Assembly (NCBI RefSeq): GCF_900104585.1
Contig: NZ_FNVX01000004.1
Span: forward strand, 1 to 64,000
Direction: 5' to 3'
DNA length: 64,000 nucleotides
From: Bacteroides ihuae
Lineage (GTDB): Bacteria; Bacteroidota; Bacteroidia; Bacteroidales; Bacteroidaceae
The translations under genes and the position numbers were made by a program. Numbering within the stretch: the first letter of the stretch is position 1; each line of letters begins with the position of its first letter. Shown piece after piece: positions 55,442-64,000 of this stretch. Below the pieces are notes generated by a model, which made no database searches, was not told where the DNA came from, and saw only the letters and a program-made list of their open reading frames with translations.

Positions 55442-58078
55442 TCATTTACTTGCATTGAGCATAATTGTTGATTCAGGTAAACCTTCCGAAACTGCTTTTA
55501 GCTCAATCCGTCCTTTTTCTCCATTATTTTGTAAAACCACCAAGCATTTGCCATAAAAGGCTTTTCGCTGTGGTGCTTTGAAACTCTCCAAAGAAGTCGG
55601 ACTACCATTGTCCACTCCAGCTATAAAAGCTGAGCCACTTATGTTAAAGTTAACTAGATTATCAGCTTCCGGACAAAGATTACCCTTCTTATCAAGTACC
55701 TCCACTGTTACAAAACTAAGATCCTTTCCATCAGCAGTAATCGTTTTACGATCAGCTGTCAATCGCAATTGAGCAGGATCACCAGCCGTATGAATTTCAC
55801 GAATTAGCACTTCTTTTCCGGCTTTACGAGAAACAACCTTTACCGTTCCAGGTTCATAAACAACTCTCCAGTTCACATGATAGACATCCTTTGCTTTTCT
55901 CTTTACTCCCTGAGACTTACCATTTATGAACAATTCTACCTCATCGGCATTATTATAATAAGCCCACAAATCTACTGTTTGCCCCTTTTTCCAATTCCAA
56001 TGTGGAAATAGATGAAGTACATTCTTATCCGCCCATTCACTTTGATACATATAATAAACATCTTTTGGAAATCCAGCAAGATCTATGATCCCAAAATAAG
56101 AACTATGAGCCGGCCACCAAAAAGGAGTCGGCTCCCCAATATAATCAAAGCCTGTCCAAACATACAACCCACTGATAAAATCATTGTTCTTCACTAGACG
56201 CCAAACATCTTCGTGCGTTGTACCCCATGGAGCATGACAATTGTCGTAAGATGAACAAGAATAACTATCATCATGAAACGGCATATCCCAACGAACAGGC
56301 CATATATACATAGAATCACTTGGCATACGGTAATATCCGCGTGTCATCAATGCCGACGTAGCTTCTGTTACGATAAAAGGTTTATTAGGGAAGTTCTTAG
56401 GAACATCCTTAAAATACGTTTCATGATAATTGAATCCAATAATATCCAATGCGCCCGAACGAAACAAATGGTTATTAGGGTCCGGTTCATTATTGCCTGC
56501 AGTTACCGGCCGTGTTGGGTCGAGTTGTTTAACCATATCCGCCAGCTTTTTAGTTAACAGTGAATTTATGCTCATCTGCTTTCCATCGGTAGCCAGAGTA
56601 TTAGGATCACGCTTCATATTCAATAAAAGATTTGCTGCCTGAATATCGAGTGTATCTGCATCAGCGTTTGTCCATTGTTCCAACACCTCGTTACCAATAC
56701 TCCACATAAAGATGGATGGATGATTACGATCTCTGGTGATGTGATCTGTCAGATCACGTTCGTGCCACTCATTAAAGTAGCGAGAATAATCATATGTCGT
56801 CTTTCTCTTTCTCCACATGTCAAAAGTTTCATCCATCACAATAAAGCCCATGCGATCGCAGAGATCAAGCAGTTCAGGTGCAGGTGGATTATGACTGCAA
56901 CGAATAGAGTTACAACCCATATCACGTAGAATTTCCAACTGACGCTCCATAGCCCGCACATTTACTGCTGCACCTAAGCATCCCATATCATGGTGTTGAC
57001 AAACTCCCTTAATCTTAAGTCGTTTGCCATTCAAGATAAAGCCCTTCTTTGCATCAAAAGAGAAATTGCGAATACCTATCGGAGTTTTATAATCATCTAC
57101 GACCTTCCCATCAACCTTTATCTCTGTTCTCAACGTATAGAGATACGGGTTATCCACTTCCCAAAGAACAGGTTTTCTTACTAAGATATCTTGCTTTATT
57201 TCTGTCGTAGATTGTTTCTTGATAGTTACTGAAGCAGAAACGGTCCGCGTTATTTCTCTCTCATTGCTATCACAAAGTATGGATATAAGTTCGGCATTAA
57301 CAAGCTTTTTTGAATCATTCCGCACTTTCGTTGCAACAGTTACTGTAGCAGCTTCTGTGCTTACCGAAGGAGTAGTCACATATGTTCCCCAAAGGTCGAC
57401 ATGCACATCATTTGTTATTGTGAGCCAAACGTTGCGATAGATACCTGAGCCACTGTACCAACGTGAATTAGGTTGTTCGCTATTGTCCACACGCACTGCT
57501 AGTACATTCTTCTCCCCCTGTTTGATGTAAGGAGTAAGGTCGTGGCGAAAAGAAATATACCCATAAGGACGCGTACCTAATGAAATACCATTAATAAATA
57601 CCTCGGCATTCATATATACTCCATCAAAATCAATATAGACTTTCTTACCAGCCATAGAGGCATCGGGAACAAATGATTTACGATACCAGCCAATGCCTCC
57701 AGGCAGAGCACCACCACCGCATCCGGCAGGATTCTTTTCATCGAATTGGCCCTCTATTGACCAGTCGTGAGGAAGAGTCAACTTTCGCCATTGTGAATCA
57801 TCAAACATTGGATTAGAAGCTTCCTGAGTATCCCCAAGATGAAATTTCCATTCGTTATTAAAGCTCACCCGCTCACGAACCACCATAGAAGAAGCACATG
57901 CCGTAAACAGAAATGATAATAATAAAGTCGACCCAATAGCTAATAAAAGAGTTATTATAGCTGCCGATTTTGAAATCCATCCAAGATTGTTTTTATAAAA
58001 GCCAAGATGATTCTCCGAAAAGCTGATAACTTTCTGCTTAAAAAGACTGCCATCTGAAGGATTCTGTATGCTCATCAT
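55442..58078 (-). CDS. glycoside hydrolase family 2, probable beta-galactosidase
   Basis: 878 residues. Sugar-binding, Ig-like and TIM-barrel domains in order, with the acid/base Glu in MWSIGNEVLEQW and the nucleophile Glu in FIVTEATSALM, then C-terminal DUF4982-type and Ig-like regions. The lipobox LFTAC (Cys61) lies behind a 38-residue N-terminal stretch, unusually long for a lipoprotein; no later start before the lipobox is seen. Starts 7 bases after GH31, so it is co-transcribed. Removal of galactosyl side chains is the expected role. Confidence 0.85.
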   Translation of the reverse strand: MMSIQNPSDGSLFKQKVISFSENHLGFYKNNLGWISKSAAIITLLLAIGSTLLLSFLFTACASSMVVRERVSFNNEWKFHLGDTQEASNPMFDDSQWRKLTLPHDWSIEGQFDEKNPAGCGGGALPGGIGWYRKSFVPDASMAGKKVYIDFDGVYMNAEVFINGISLGTRPYGYISFRHDLTPYIKQGEKNVLAVRVDNSEQPNSRWYSGSGIYRNVWLTITNDVHVDLWGTYVTTPSVSTEAATVTVATKVRNDSKKLVNAELISILCDSNEREITRTVSASVTIKKQSTTEIKQDILVRKPVLWEVDNPYLYTLRTEIKVDGKVVDDYKTPIGIRNFSFDAKKGFILNGKRLKIKGVCQHHDMGCLGAAVNVRAMERQLEILRDMGCNSIRCSHNPPAPELLDLCDRMGFIVMDETFDMWRKRKTTYDYSRYFNEWHERDLTDHITRDRNHPSIFMWSIGNEVLEQWTNADADTLDIQAANLLLNMKRDPNTLATDGKQMSINSLLTKKLADMVKQLDPTRPVTAGNNEPDPNNHLFRSGALDIIGFNYHETYFKDVPKNFPNKPFIVTEATSALMTRGYYRMPSDSMYIWPVRWDMPFHDDSYSCSSYDNCHAPWGTTHEDVWRLVKNNDFISGLYVWTGFDYIGEPTPFWWPAHSSYFGIIDLAGFPKDVYYMYQSEWADKNVLHLFPHWNWKKGQTVDLWAYYNNADEVELFINGKSQGVKRKAKDVYHVNWRVVYEPGTVKVVSRKAGKEVLIREIHTAGDPAQLRLTADRKTITADGKDLSFVTVEVLDKKGNLCPEADNLVNFNISGSAFIAGVDNGSPTSLESFKAPQRKAFYGKCLVVLQNNGEKGRIELKAVSEGLPESTIMLNASK

Positions 58079-58085
58079 TCTCTTT

Positions 58086-60947
58086 TTAAAGTTTCACACT
58101 CGTTTTTGTGCCGTTGTACTTCACTACTTGACCCTTTACATTCAGATTAAAAGCCTGTGGATTTGTTTTGCTGATCAGCACCACATTAAATGAACGCTCC
58201 TTAAGCATTCCGGAAAATTGACCCTGCCGTTCTCCAATAGTCAGCGAATGAGTAGCTTCATCATAAGTAAAGGGAATGGTGGCATATTTACCTTTCTCAT
58301 AGTTATAATTTACACCTTCATCCTCATACAAAGTAAACGAACCGTCTTGTCCGGCATACACATACAACGTTATCTTATCCGCCGGCTTTTCATCGCTATA
58401 CTGCATATCTGGTCCGTATGGAATGATAGCTCCTTCACGTGCATAAAGTGGAATACGCTCATAGGGTGCCTGTACTTTCAATTGCTGACCGCCAGAGATG
58501 TATTTTCCGGTATAGAAGTCATACCAACCTGAAGTTTTTGGAAAATAGACTTCCCTTTCACGTGCACCATACGTATATACAGGACATACCATCAACGCAG
58601 GTCCAAACATATATTGATCGCCAATATTATTCACTTTCGTATCTTTCGCAAAATCCATAACAAGAGCCCTCATAATGGTATAGTCATTAAAGTACGTCAT
58701 TCCTGCCATAGAATAGATATACGGCATCAGGTTATAGCGAAGTTTTGTATAATACAGTATTGATTTATAAGCAGGATGGTTCTCCGGAGCAATGTTCCAT
58801 ATCTCGCGAAAAGGGAATTGTCCGTGTGCACGAAAGAGGGGTGCAAAAGCACCAAATTGGTACCAACGAGTATTCAACTCTCGCCATTCCTTATAATCCG
58901 CATTTTCCTTACCCGTCTTATTGAATTCGTACTGCCCTTGTTCGTATCGTTTTTCCACACAGAACCCTCCAATATCCATTGTCCAATAAGGAATGCCACT
59001 CATTGAAAAATTTAACCCCGCAGAAATTTGCGCTTTCATATCCTCCCAGCGAGTAGCAATGTCGCCACTCCAAGTGGCAGTAGAGTAACGTTGCAGTCCA
59101 GCAAATCCTGAACGGGTAAGTAAGAACACACGCTTATTAGGATCTACTCCACGTTGCCCGTCATAAATAGCTTCCGCATTCATCAGTGCATACGTATTGA
59201 AATACTTTGTGGAAGGACCTAATGCTGTAGGACCACAAAGTTTTTTGCGATACGCCATGTCCGTGCAGTCGCGCACATTAGGCTCGCTAGCATCCATCCA
59301 CCATGAATCAATACCCAACGAATAAAGATGATCTTGCATCTGTTTCCAGAACAATTTACGTGCACCGGCACTATATGCATCATAAAAAGATCCAACATAC
59401 CCCGGACCTACCCAGTCGCGTATACTATCTTTCACAGCCTGCTGATACATCCATCCTTTGTCATTAAATTCTTTATAATGCTCAGTCGTTATATAAAATT
59501 TAGGCCATACAGAAATCATCATCTTAGCATGCATAGCGTGGATAGAGTCGACCATCCCCTTTGGATCGGGAAAACGAGATTTATCAAATTCATGGCTACC
59601 CCATGCGTTTTCGGGCCAGTAATTCCAGTCAAGTATAATATTGTCAATTGGAATCTTTCGTCGGCGAAATTCTTTTAACGTGCCCAAAATTTCCTCTTGA
59701 GTTTTATAACGTTCGCGGCTCTGCCAATAGCCCATTGCCCATTTGGGCATTATCTGCGACTTCCCGGTAAGTGTACGATATCCGGCAATCAACTCATCCA
59801 TTGATTTGCCATAAACAAAATAATAATCAATCTCATCGCCCATTTCGCTAAAAATAGCCAATTCATTTTGTATCTTCTCGGGCAATGGAGAAAGCACTCT
59901 TAGTCCACAATAAGACACAACCCCATCCGGTTTCCATTCAATGCGTATAGGAACACGTTTATTCGCTTCCATCTTCACAGTAAACTTATAGCTATTTGGG
60001 TTCCACGCCGTACGCCAACGTTCAGGTACTATCAGCTGATCATTAACATAGACCGTCACATAACCTGCATAATAAAGTTGAAAATGAAAATCGCCACTCT
60101 CTTTCGCTTCTATTTCACCTTGATAAGTGACATTAGCTCCATCAAGAGGAAAACCTTGTGGCAAATTCTTTATTGATTGAATATCTTCATAACAAATGGC
60201 CCCTTCCAAACGAGTAAGCGCCTGCATCTTTCTTTGAGGTGCAGGTACATATGTAGCTGTAAGCCCACCCTTCACTCCTTTATCATCATAAAGCGTAAAT
60301 GTCTCATTCAGTTGTGCGTAATCTCGTTCATCACCAAAGCGACTAAGCGAATAATTATCCCACAAGATACCGTAGTTTTTATTGGACAAAACAAAAGGTA
60401 CAGATACCTTCGTATTATATTGGAACAACGACTCGTTTTTTCCTTTATAGTTAAATTCATCTGATTGGTGCTGCCCCAAACCATAAAAGGCCTCATCGTT
60501 GGTAGATTCAAACACCTGTCTCATAGCGTATCCCTTGGTGTTTTCCACTTCAATAGGCGTAAAACTCTTACCACCCCCTTTATGCTCACAAAGTATGGTC
60601 TTCCCTTCTAAATCGGTGAATGTCACTTCTCCTGTTTCCGTGCTCACCATAGCATGCAGTGCAGCCGTAGAAACAACTACTACTCCATCTTTTTCCTCTA
60701 CAGAGAATTTCCCTGTAGATTGCCAAGGTACGATGATTAAACTCTTTGTTGTAGAAAACGCATTGTCAGGAGTTGCTGAAACATGAATTACCTTATCGTT
60801 AACCACTTCCAACCTCACCAATCTTACATCGGTTAATTGTTTTTGATTTAACTTCACGATTACGCCATCCGTCGTTTTCTCATACCCTGCATAAGCACAC
60901 GAAGCAAATAATAATCCTGCCAAGAAACAGAGATGTGTGTTCTTCAT
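58086..60947 (-). CDS. glycoside hydrolase family 31 with PA14 insert, probable alpha-xylosidase
   Basis: 953 residues, signal peptide or lipoprotein signal (CFLAGLLFASCAYAG). N-terminal beta-sandwich, a PA14-like insert at about residues 240-355 (YQGEIEAKESGDFHFQLYYA), then the catalytic barrel with nucleophile Asp552 (DSWWMDASEPN) and acid/base Asp629 (TATWSGDIATRWEDM). GH31 enzymes with this PA14 insert are known alpha-xylosidases that remove xylose from xyloglucan oligosaccharides. Starts about 150 bases after the HTCS regulator gene and leads the GH31-GH2-GH3 operon. Confidence 0.87.
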   Translation of the reverse strand: MKNTHLCFLAGLLFASCAYAGYEKTTDGVIVKLNQKQLTDVRLVRLEVVNDKVIHVSATPDNAFSTTKSLIIVPWQSTGKFSVEEKDGVVVVSTAALHAMVSTETGEVTFTDLEGKTILCEHKGGGKSFTPIEVENTKGYAMRQVFESTNDEAFYGLGQHQSDEFNYKGKNESLFQYNTKVSVPFVLSNKNYGILWDNYSLSRFGDERDYAQLNETFTLYDDKGVKGGLTATYVPAPQRKMQALTRLEGAICYEDIQSIKNLPQGFPLDGANVTYQGEIEAKESGDFHFQLYYAGYVTVYVNDQLIVPERWRTAWNPNSYKFTVKMEANKRVPIRIEWKPDGVVSYCGLRVLSPLPEKIQNELAIFSEMGDEIDYYFVYGKSMDELIAGYRTLTGKSQIMPKWAMGYWQSRERYKTQEEILGTLKEFRRRKIPIDNIILDWNYWPENAWGSHEFDKSRFPDPKGMVDSIHAMHAKMMISVWPKFYITTEHYKEFNDKGWMYQQAVKDSIRDWVGPGYVGSFYDAYSAGARKLFWKQMQDHLYSLGIDSWWMDASEPNVRDCTDMAYRKKLCGPTALGPSTKYFNTYALMNAEAIYDGQRGVDPNKRVFLLTRSGFAGLQRYSTATWSGDIATRWEDMKAQISAGLNFSMSGIPYWTMDIGGFCVEKRYEQGQYEFNKTGKENADYKEWRELNTRWYQFGAFAPLFRAHGQFPFREIWNIAPENHPAYKSILYYTKLRYNLMPYIYSMAGMTYFNDYTIMRALVMDFAKDTKVNNIGDQYMFGPALMVCPVYTYGAREREVYFPKTSGWYDFYTGKYISGGQQLKVQAPYERIPLYAREGAIIPYGPDMQYSDEKPADKITLYVYAGQDGSFTLYEDEGVNYNYEKGKYATIPFTYDEATHSLTIGERQGQFSGMLKERSFNVVLISKTNPQAFNLNVKGQVVKYNGTKTSVKL

Positions 60948-61098
60948 CTTACTCTATATATTTAATTGATTAAATTCTATGGTCGTAAAAATACAACTTT
61001 AACACAACTCCAACACAATTCTTTGTGTTCTATTCAGGGTTCATTTGTTTTGCATAGGGTTATTGTATGTTTCATCATAGGGTGTACTTTGTTAAAAA

Positions 61099-64000
61099 TC
61101 AGATTTTCGTTTTTTCATCAGGCTCTTTTTTCATGTTTGCCAGATAGGTAGAAGGCAACATACCAAATTCATCTCTAAAGTATTTGCTGAAGTATTTCGG
61201 GTTATTGAAACCTACTTCATAAGCAATTTCAGAAACATTTTGTTGACTCTCTCGAAGTAACTGCGCAGCACGTTTCAAACGTAGAGTTCGTATAAACTCT
61301 ACTGGCGATTTTCCGGTAATATGCATCAACTTCTTGTATAAATGCACTCTACTCATTCCTAGTTCTCTACTCAACTCTTCCACAGAAAGTTCACTTCTCG
61401 ATATGTTATCTTCCACATATTGAATTGCTTTTCTTATCAACTTCTCATCCAGTGGGGTAATTGTTATCTCGCTTGGTTCCGGATCGATCTGTTTACTAAA
61501 TTTTTCTCTTCTGTTCTCTCTATTTTCAAGTAACTTCTTAATGCGAAGAGACAAAATTTCAAAGTTAAATGGTTTAGTGATGTAATCATCTGCACCAGTC
61601 TCTAATCCCTCTAACTTATGCTCTTCCGCCGTACGTGCCGTGAGTAAAAGTAATGGTATATGAGATGTACGTACATCATTCTTTACCAGTCGACATAATT
61701 CGCATCCATCCATTTCCGGCATCATCACGTCGCTAATAATTAAATCAGGCTGAAGTTCGGGTATTACCATCCATGCTTCCCGACCGTTTCCTGCTTCACG
61801 GATACGATAGTGCACTTTCAGACTCTCTTTCATAAAAGAACGAAAATCATCATTATCGTCTACTAATAAGATCAGCGGAATTTCTGTTTGTTTTTTTGTA
61901 AAACCTTCTTCTTCTTCAATAGAAGAAATATGTTCCTCCTCCCCATTTAATATAATCTCTTCGGTCAAAGTTGAATTTACTAAGTCTTTTACCTCTTCCA
62001 TAGAACGGACAATAACCAATGGGATAGTGACTACAAAAACACTTCCACCACCTTCATTATCACATATAGATATGTCGCCATGGTGAAGCAGCACAAATTC
62101 CTTCACCATATGTAGTCCAATGCCACTTCCACCAAAATCGTGCGCATCACCATGCTGAACCTGATAAAATCGTTCAAAGATCCGATCTTTGTCTTCGTCT
62201 TTAATACCCAAACCCGTATCCATCACTCTCAACTCGAGCTTAGTGGGCACTGCTCCATCTTCCGTTGACAATCCCACTACAACAGTAACCTGTCCCCCTG
62301 CATCTGTAAACTTAAATGCATTTGAGAGTAAGTTCATCATAATCTTGTTCAGTTTATCCTCATCAAAATCCATCACTAACTTTTCTAGAGAAGTAATAAA
62401 CTTTAGTCGAATAGTTTTTTTACTTGATAATTCAGCAAACGACTGGCACGTTGCACGAATGCACGACACAACCTCTCCTTTTCCCAAATTCAATCTATTT
62501 CCTTGTACATCACTTTTTCGAAAATCAAGTAATTCATTCACCAAATTCAGCAGACGCATTGCATTTCTTTTCATCAATACCAACTTCTGCCGGTATTCTT
62601 CATTATCGATATTTTTAATTAGATGATCCATTGGAGCAATGATCAACGTAAGCGGTGTACGAAGTTCGTGACTAATATTGGTAAAGAAGCGTAGCTTCAT
62701 GTCATCTAGTTCGTGTTTGCGCTCAGCCTCTAATTCCATTTGTCGCATTTTAAATCGATTACGCTCGCCGCGTAATATCATTGAGCGAGCTAGGATCAAA
62801 GCTCCCAGTAATAATATTGCATATATAATGTATGCCCACATTGAACGCCACAAAGGGGGTCTGATTACAATTGTAAGCATGGCTGCTTCTTCATTCCAAT
62901 AACCATCACTATTAGCAGCCTTTACTTTAAGCGTATAAGTGCCTGGTGCCAGACTGGTATACGTTACTTTATGCATACTCCCGTCTACCACCAGCCAATC
63001 TGAATTAAATCCTTCTAACTTATAAGCATATTTAGCTTTCTCAGGCAAAATATAATTCATTCCGGAAAAAGAAATAGAAAATATATTCTGCCGATAATCC
63101 AATTTTATTTCTTTTGTCTGATTCAATGCTTGTGTCAATATTCGGTTCCCACTATACACCGAGTCTATCTTCACTTCCTCATTAAACAGCGTCAATCCCG
63201 TAAATATGACTCTAGGCAATATTTTATTGTATACTATCGCATCCGGATAGAAGTAGTTAAATCCGCTAACGCCTCCCATTATAATTTCTCCACGAAGCGT
63301 TTTAGTCATTGAGCGTATATTGAACTCTCTACTTTGCAAACCATCCAACTCATCATAATTATTATACGAGAAACTGTAATATCCAGTCTTTGGATCTGTG
63401 TTTACAACAACATTAGAAACTCCATTGGCCGTAGTTACCCACATGTTTTTATTGTTATCTTCAATCACAGAAGAGATCATCTCATCTACCAATCCATCGG
63501 CCTTATGCATCACATATATTCGATCATTTTTCTGATCATATGCATTTAGCCCATCACGCGTAGCTATCCAAAGAAGGCCACGACTATCTTCATATACCTG
63601 ATTTACGTTGAGACTCGAAAAACGTTGATTGCCGGCCCTATTTCCCATCAAAGGTTCAAATCGTCGCGTATCTTTGTGATAAATAGTTATTCCTATTGCC
63701 GTACCAATATAAAGATCCCCATTTTTGCCTAAACACAAAGAACTGACGTAATCCGAGCTAAGATACTTCCTTGTGCGATAAGTCACAAATTTCCGTGTAG
63801 TCGGGTTGAAACATTGTACGCCGCCCCCTAACATACCAATCCAAATTAGTCCTTTTTCATCTTCAACAATAGACCATACATTATTATTGGCCAATGAATT
63901 CGGATCATTCAGATTGTGTTGATAATGAGTAAATGTTTGGCCATCAAAACAATTCAGCCCCCCTAAATACGTTCCAATCCATAATTTCCCATCTCTAGCT
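61099..64000 (-). CDS. hybrid two-component system regulator (partial, 5' end outside window)
   Basis: The frame runs off the right edge; residues upstream of the in-frame TTG at 63894 (WIGTYLGGLNCFDGQTFTHY) continue the periplasmic sensor. Order: ligand-sensing propeller repeats, Y_Y_Y domain, membrane helix near 62800-62870, histidine kinase with the phospho-His in ISHELRTPLT (around 62668), ATPase domain, receiver with the phospho-Asp at 61729-61731 (SDVMMPEMDG) and C-terminal AraC-type DNA-binding domain (61110-61420). Such sensors bind oligosaccharides in the periplasm and activate the neighbouring glycan-use operon. It most likely controls GH31-GH2-GH3. Confidence 0.93.
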   Translation of the reverse strand, partial: ARDGKLWIGTYLGGLNCFDGQTFTHYQHNLNDPNSLANNNVWSIVEDEKGLIWIGMLGGGVQCFNPTTRKFVTYRTRKYLSSDYVSSLCLGKNGDLYIGTAIGITIYHKDTRRFEPLMGNRAGNQRFSSLNVNQVYEDSRGLLWIATRDGLNAYDQKNDRIYVMHKADGLVDEMISSVIEDNNKNMWVTTANGVSNVVVNTDPKTGYYSFSYNNYDELDGLQSREFNIRSMTKTLRGEIIMGGVSGFNYFYPDAIVYNKILPRVIFTGLTLFNEEVKIDSVYSGNRILTQALNQTKEIKLDYRQNIFSISFSGMNYILPEKAKYAYKLEGFNSDWLVVDGSMHKVTYTSLAPGTYTLKVKAANSDGYWNEEAAMLTIVIRPPLWRSMWAYIIYAILLLGALILARSMILRGERNRFKMRQMELEAERKHELDDMKLRFFTNISHELRTPLTLIIAPMDHLIKNIDNEEYRQKLVLMKRNAMRLLNLVNELLDFRKSDVQGNRLNLGKGEVVSCIRATCQSFAELSSKKTIRLKFITSLEKLVMDFDEDKLNKIMMNLLSNAFKFTDAGGQVTVVVGLSTEDGAVPTKLELRVMDTGLGIKDEDKDRIFERFYQVQHGDAHDFGGSGIGLHMVKEFVLLHHGDISICDNEGGGSVFVVTIPLVIVRSMEEVKDLVNSTLTEEIILNGEEEHISSIEEEEGFTKKQTEIPLILLVDDNDDFRSFMKESLKVHYRIREAGNGREAWMVIPELQPDLIISDVMMPEMDGCELCRLVKNDVRTSHIPLLLLTARTAEEHKLEGLETGADDYITKPFNFEILSLRIKKLLENRENRREKFSKQIDPEPSEITITPLDEKLIRKAIQYVEDNISRSELSVEELSRELGMSRVHLYKKLMHITGKSPVEFIRTLRLKRAAQLLRESQQNVSEIAYEVGFNNPKYFSKYFRDEFGMLPSTYLANMKKEPDEKTKI

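Overview
The window looks like a chromosomal segment of a Bacteroides-type gut bacterium (Bacteroidota). The reasons are the repeated use of the Bacteroides promoter form (TTTG, about 20 bases, TAnnTTTG), a hybrid two-component regulator, NVEALA peptides, BF3164-type 6-bladed propeller lipoproteins, a region-1.1-less primary sigma factor and Bacteroidales-style housekeeping genes. All identifications come from reading the sequence and translations; no database search was run.

Layout. At 1-360 three tandem promoters and a leader point left, apparently into an rRNA operon outside the window. From 1 to 5.4 kb lie a C11 (clostripain-like) protease operon, rpoD and a DegP/HtrA protease. From 5.5 to 14.5 kb is a four-gene RND efflux operon (adaptor, permease, TolC-like channel, second permease). 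From 14.6 to 36.8 kb is the accessory region described below. From 36.8 to 40.5 kb are three genes for murein-peptide handling (NlpC/P60 peptidase, Ala-Glu epimerase, transglutaminase-like lipoprotein). From 40.6 to 53.1 kb is housekeeping: rnpB, YihY, riboflavin synthase, pstCAB-phoU with a divergent pstS, glnS, a TPR protein, DedA and tpx. From 53.2 kb to the right edge is a carbohydrate cluster (hybrid two-component sensor, GH31, GH2, GH3) that resembles the exo-acting enzymes of a xyloglucan locus.

The notable system is at 14.6-36.8 kb. It holds five intact NVEALA peptide precursors and one truncated one. Their N-terminal leaders are related, and nearly identical in two of them, but the Cys-rich segments after the NVEALA motif are unrelated. 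Six of the seven propeller lipoprotein genes sit directly behind a precursor. One operon also carries a signal peptidase I and a CxxC/DUF1573 lipoprotein, which could cleave and oxidise the peptides; the lipoprotein gene is now split by an IS21-family element with a 7-bp target duplication. Six copies of a direct repeat, TCACATTTGCGTCACATTT (11-bp period), stand 33-34 bases upstream of a TATGTTTG -7 box. They precede three peptide genes, one peptide pseudogene, the RND efflux operon and a decayed duplicate of the efflux promoter. At the head of the cluster a divergent gene encodes a membrane protein with a C-terminal OmpR/PhoB-type winged helix, the class of protein that binds such direct repeats. 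The proposed picture, which is inference, is a membrane one-component regulator controlling a family of secreted, processed, disulfide-containing peptides, their partner lipoproteins and an efflux pump. Several copies carry a conserved 63-nt reading frame as the first element of the transcript. The region shows repeated duplication and decay: remnants of the adaptor gene, the DUF1573 lipoprotein, an IS5-type transposase and the O-antigen-ligase start.
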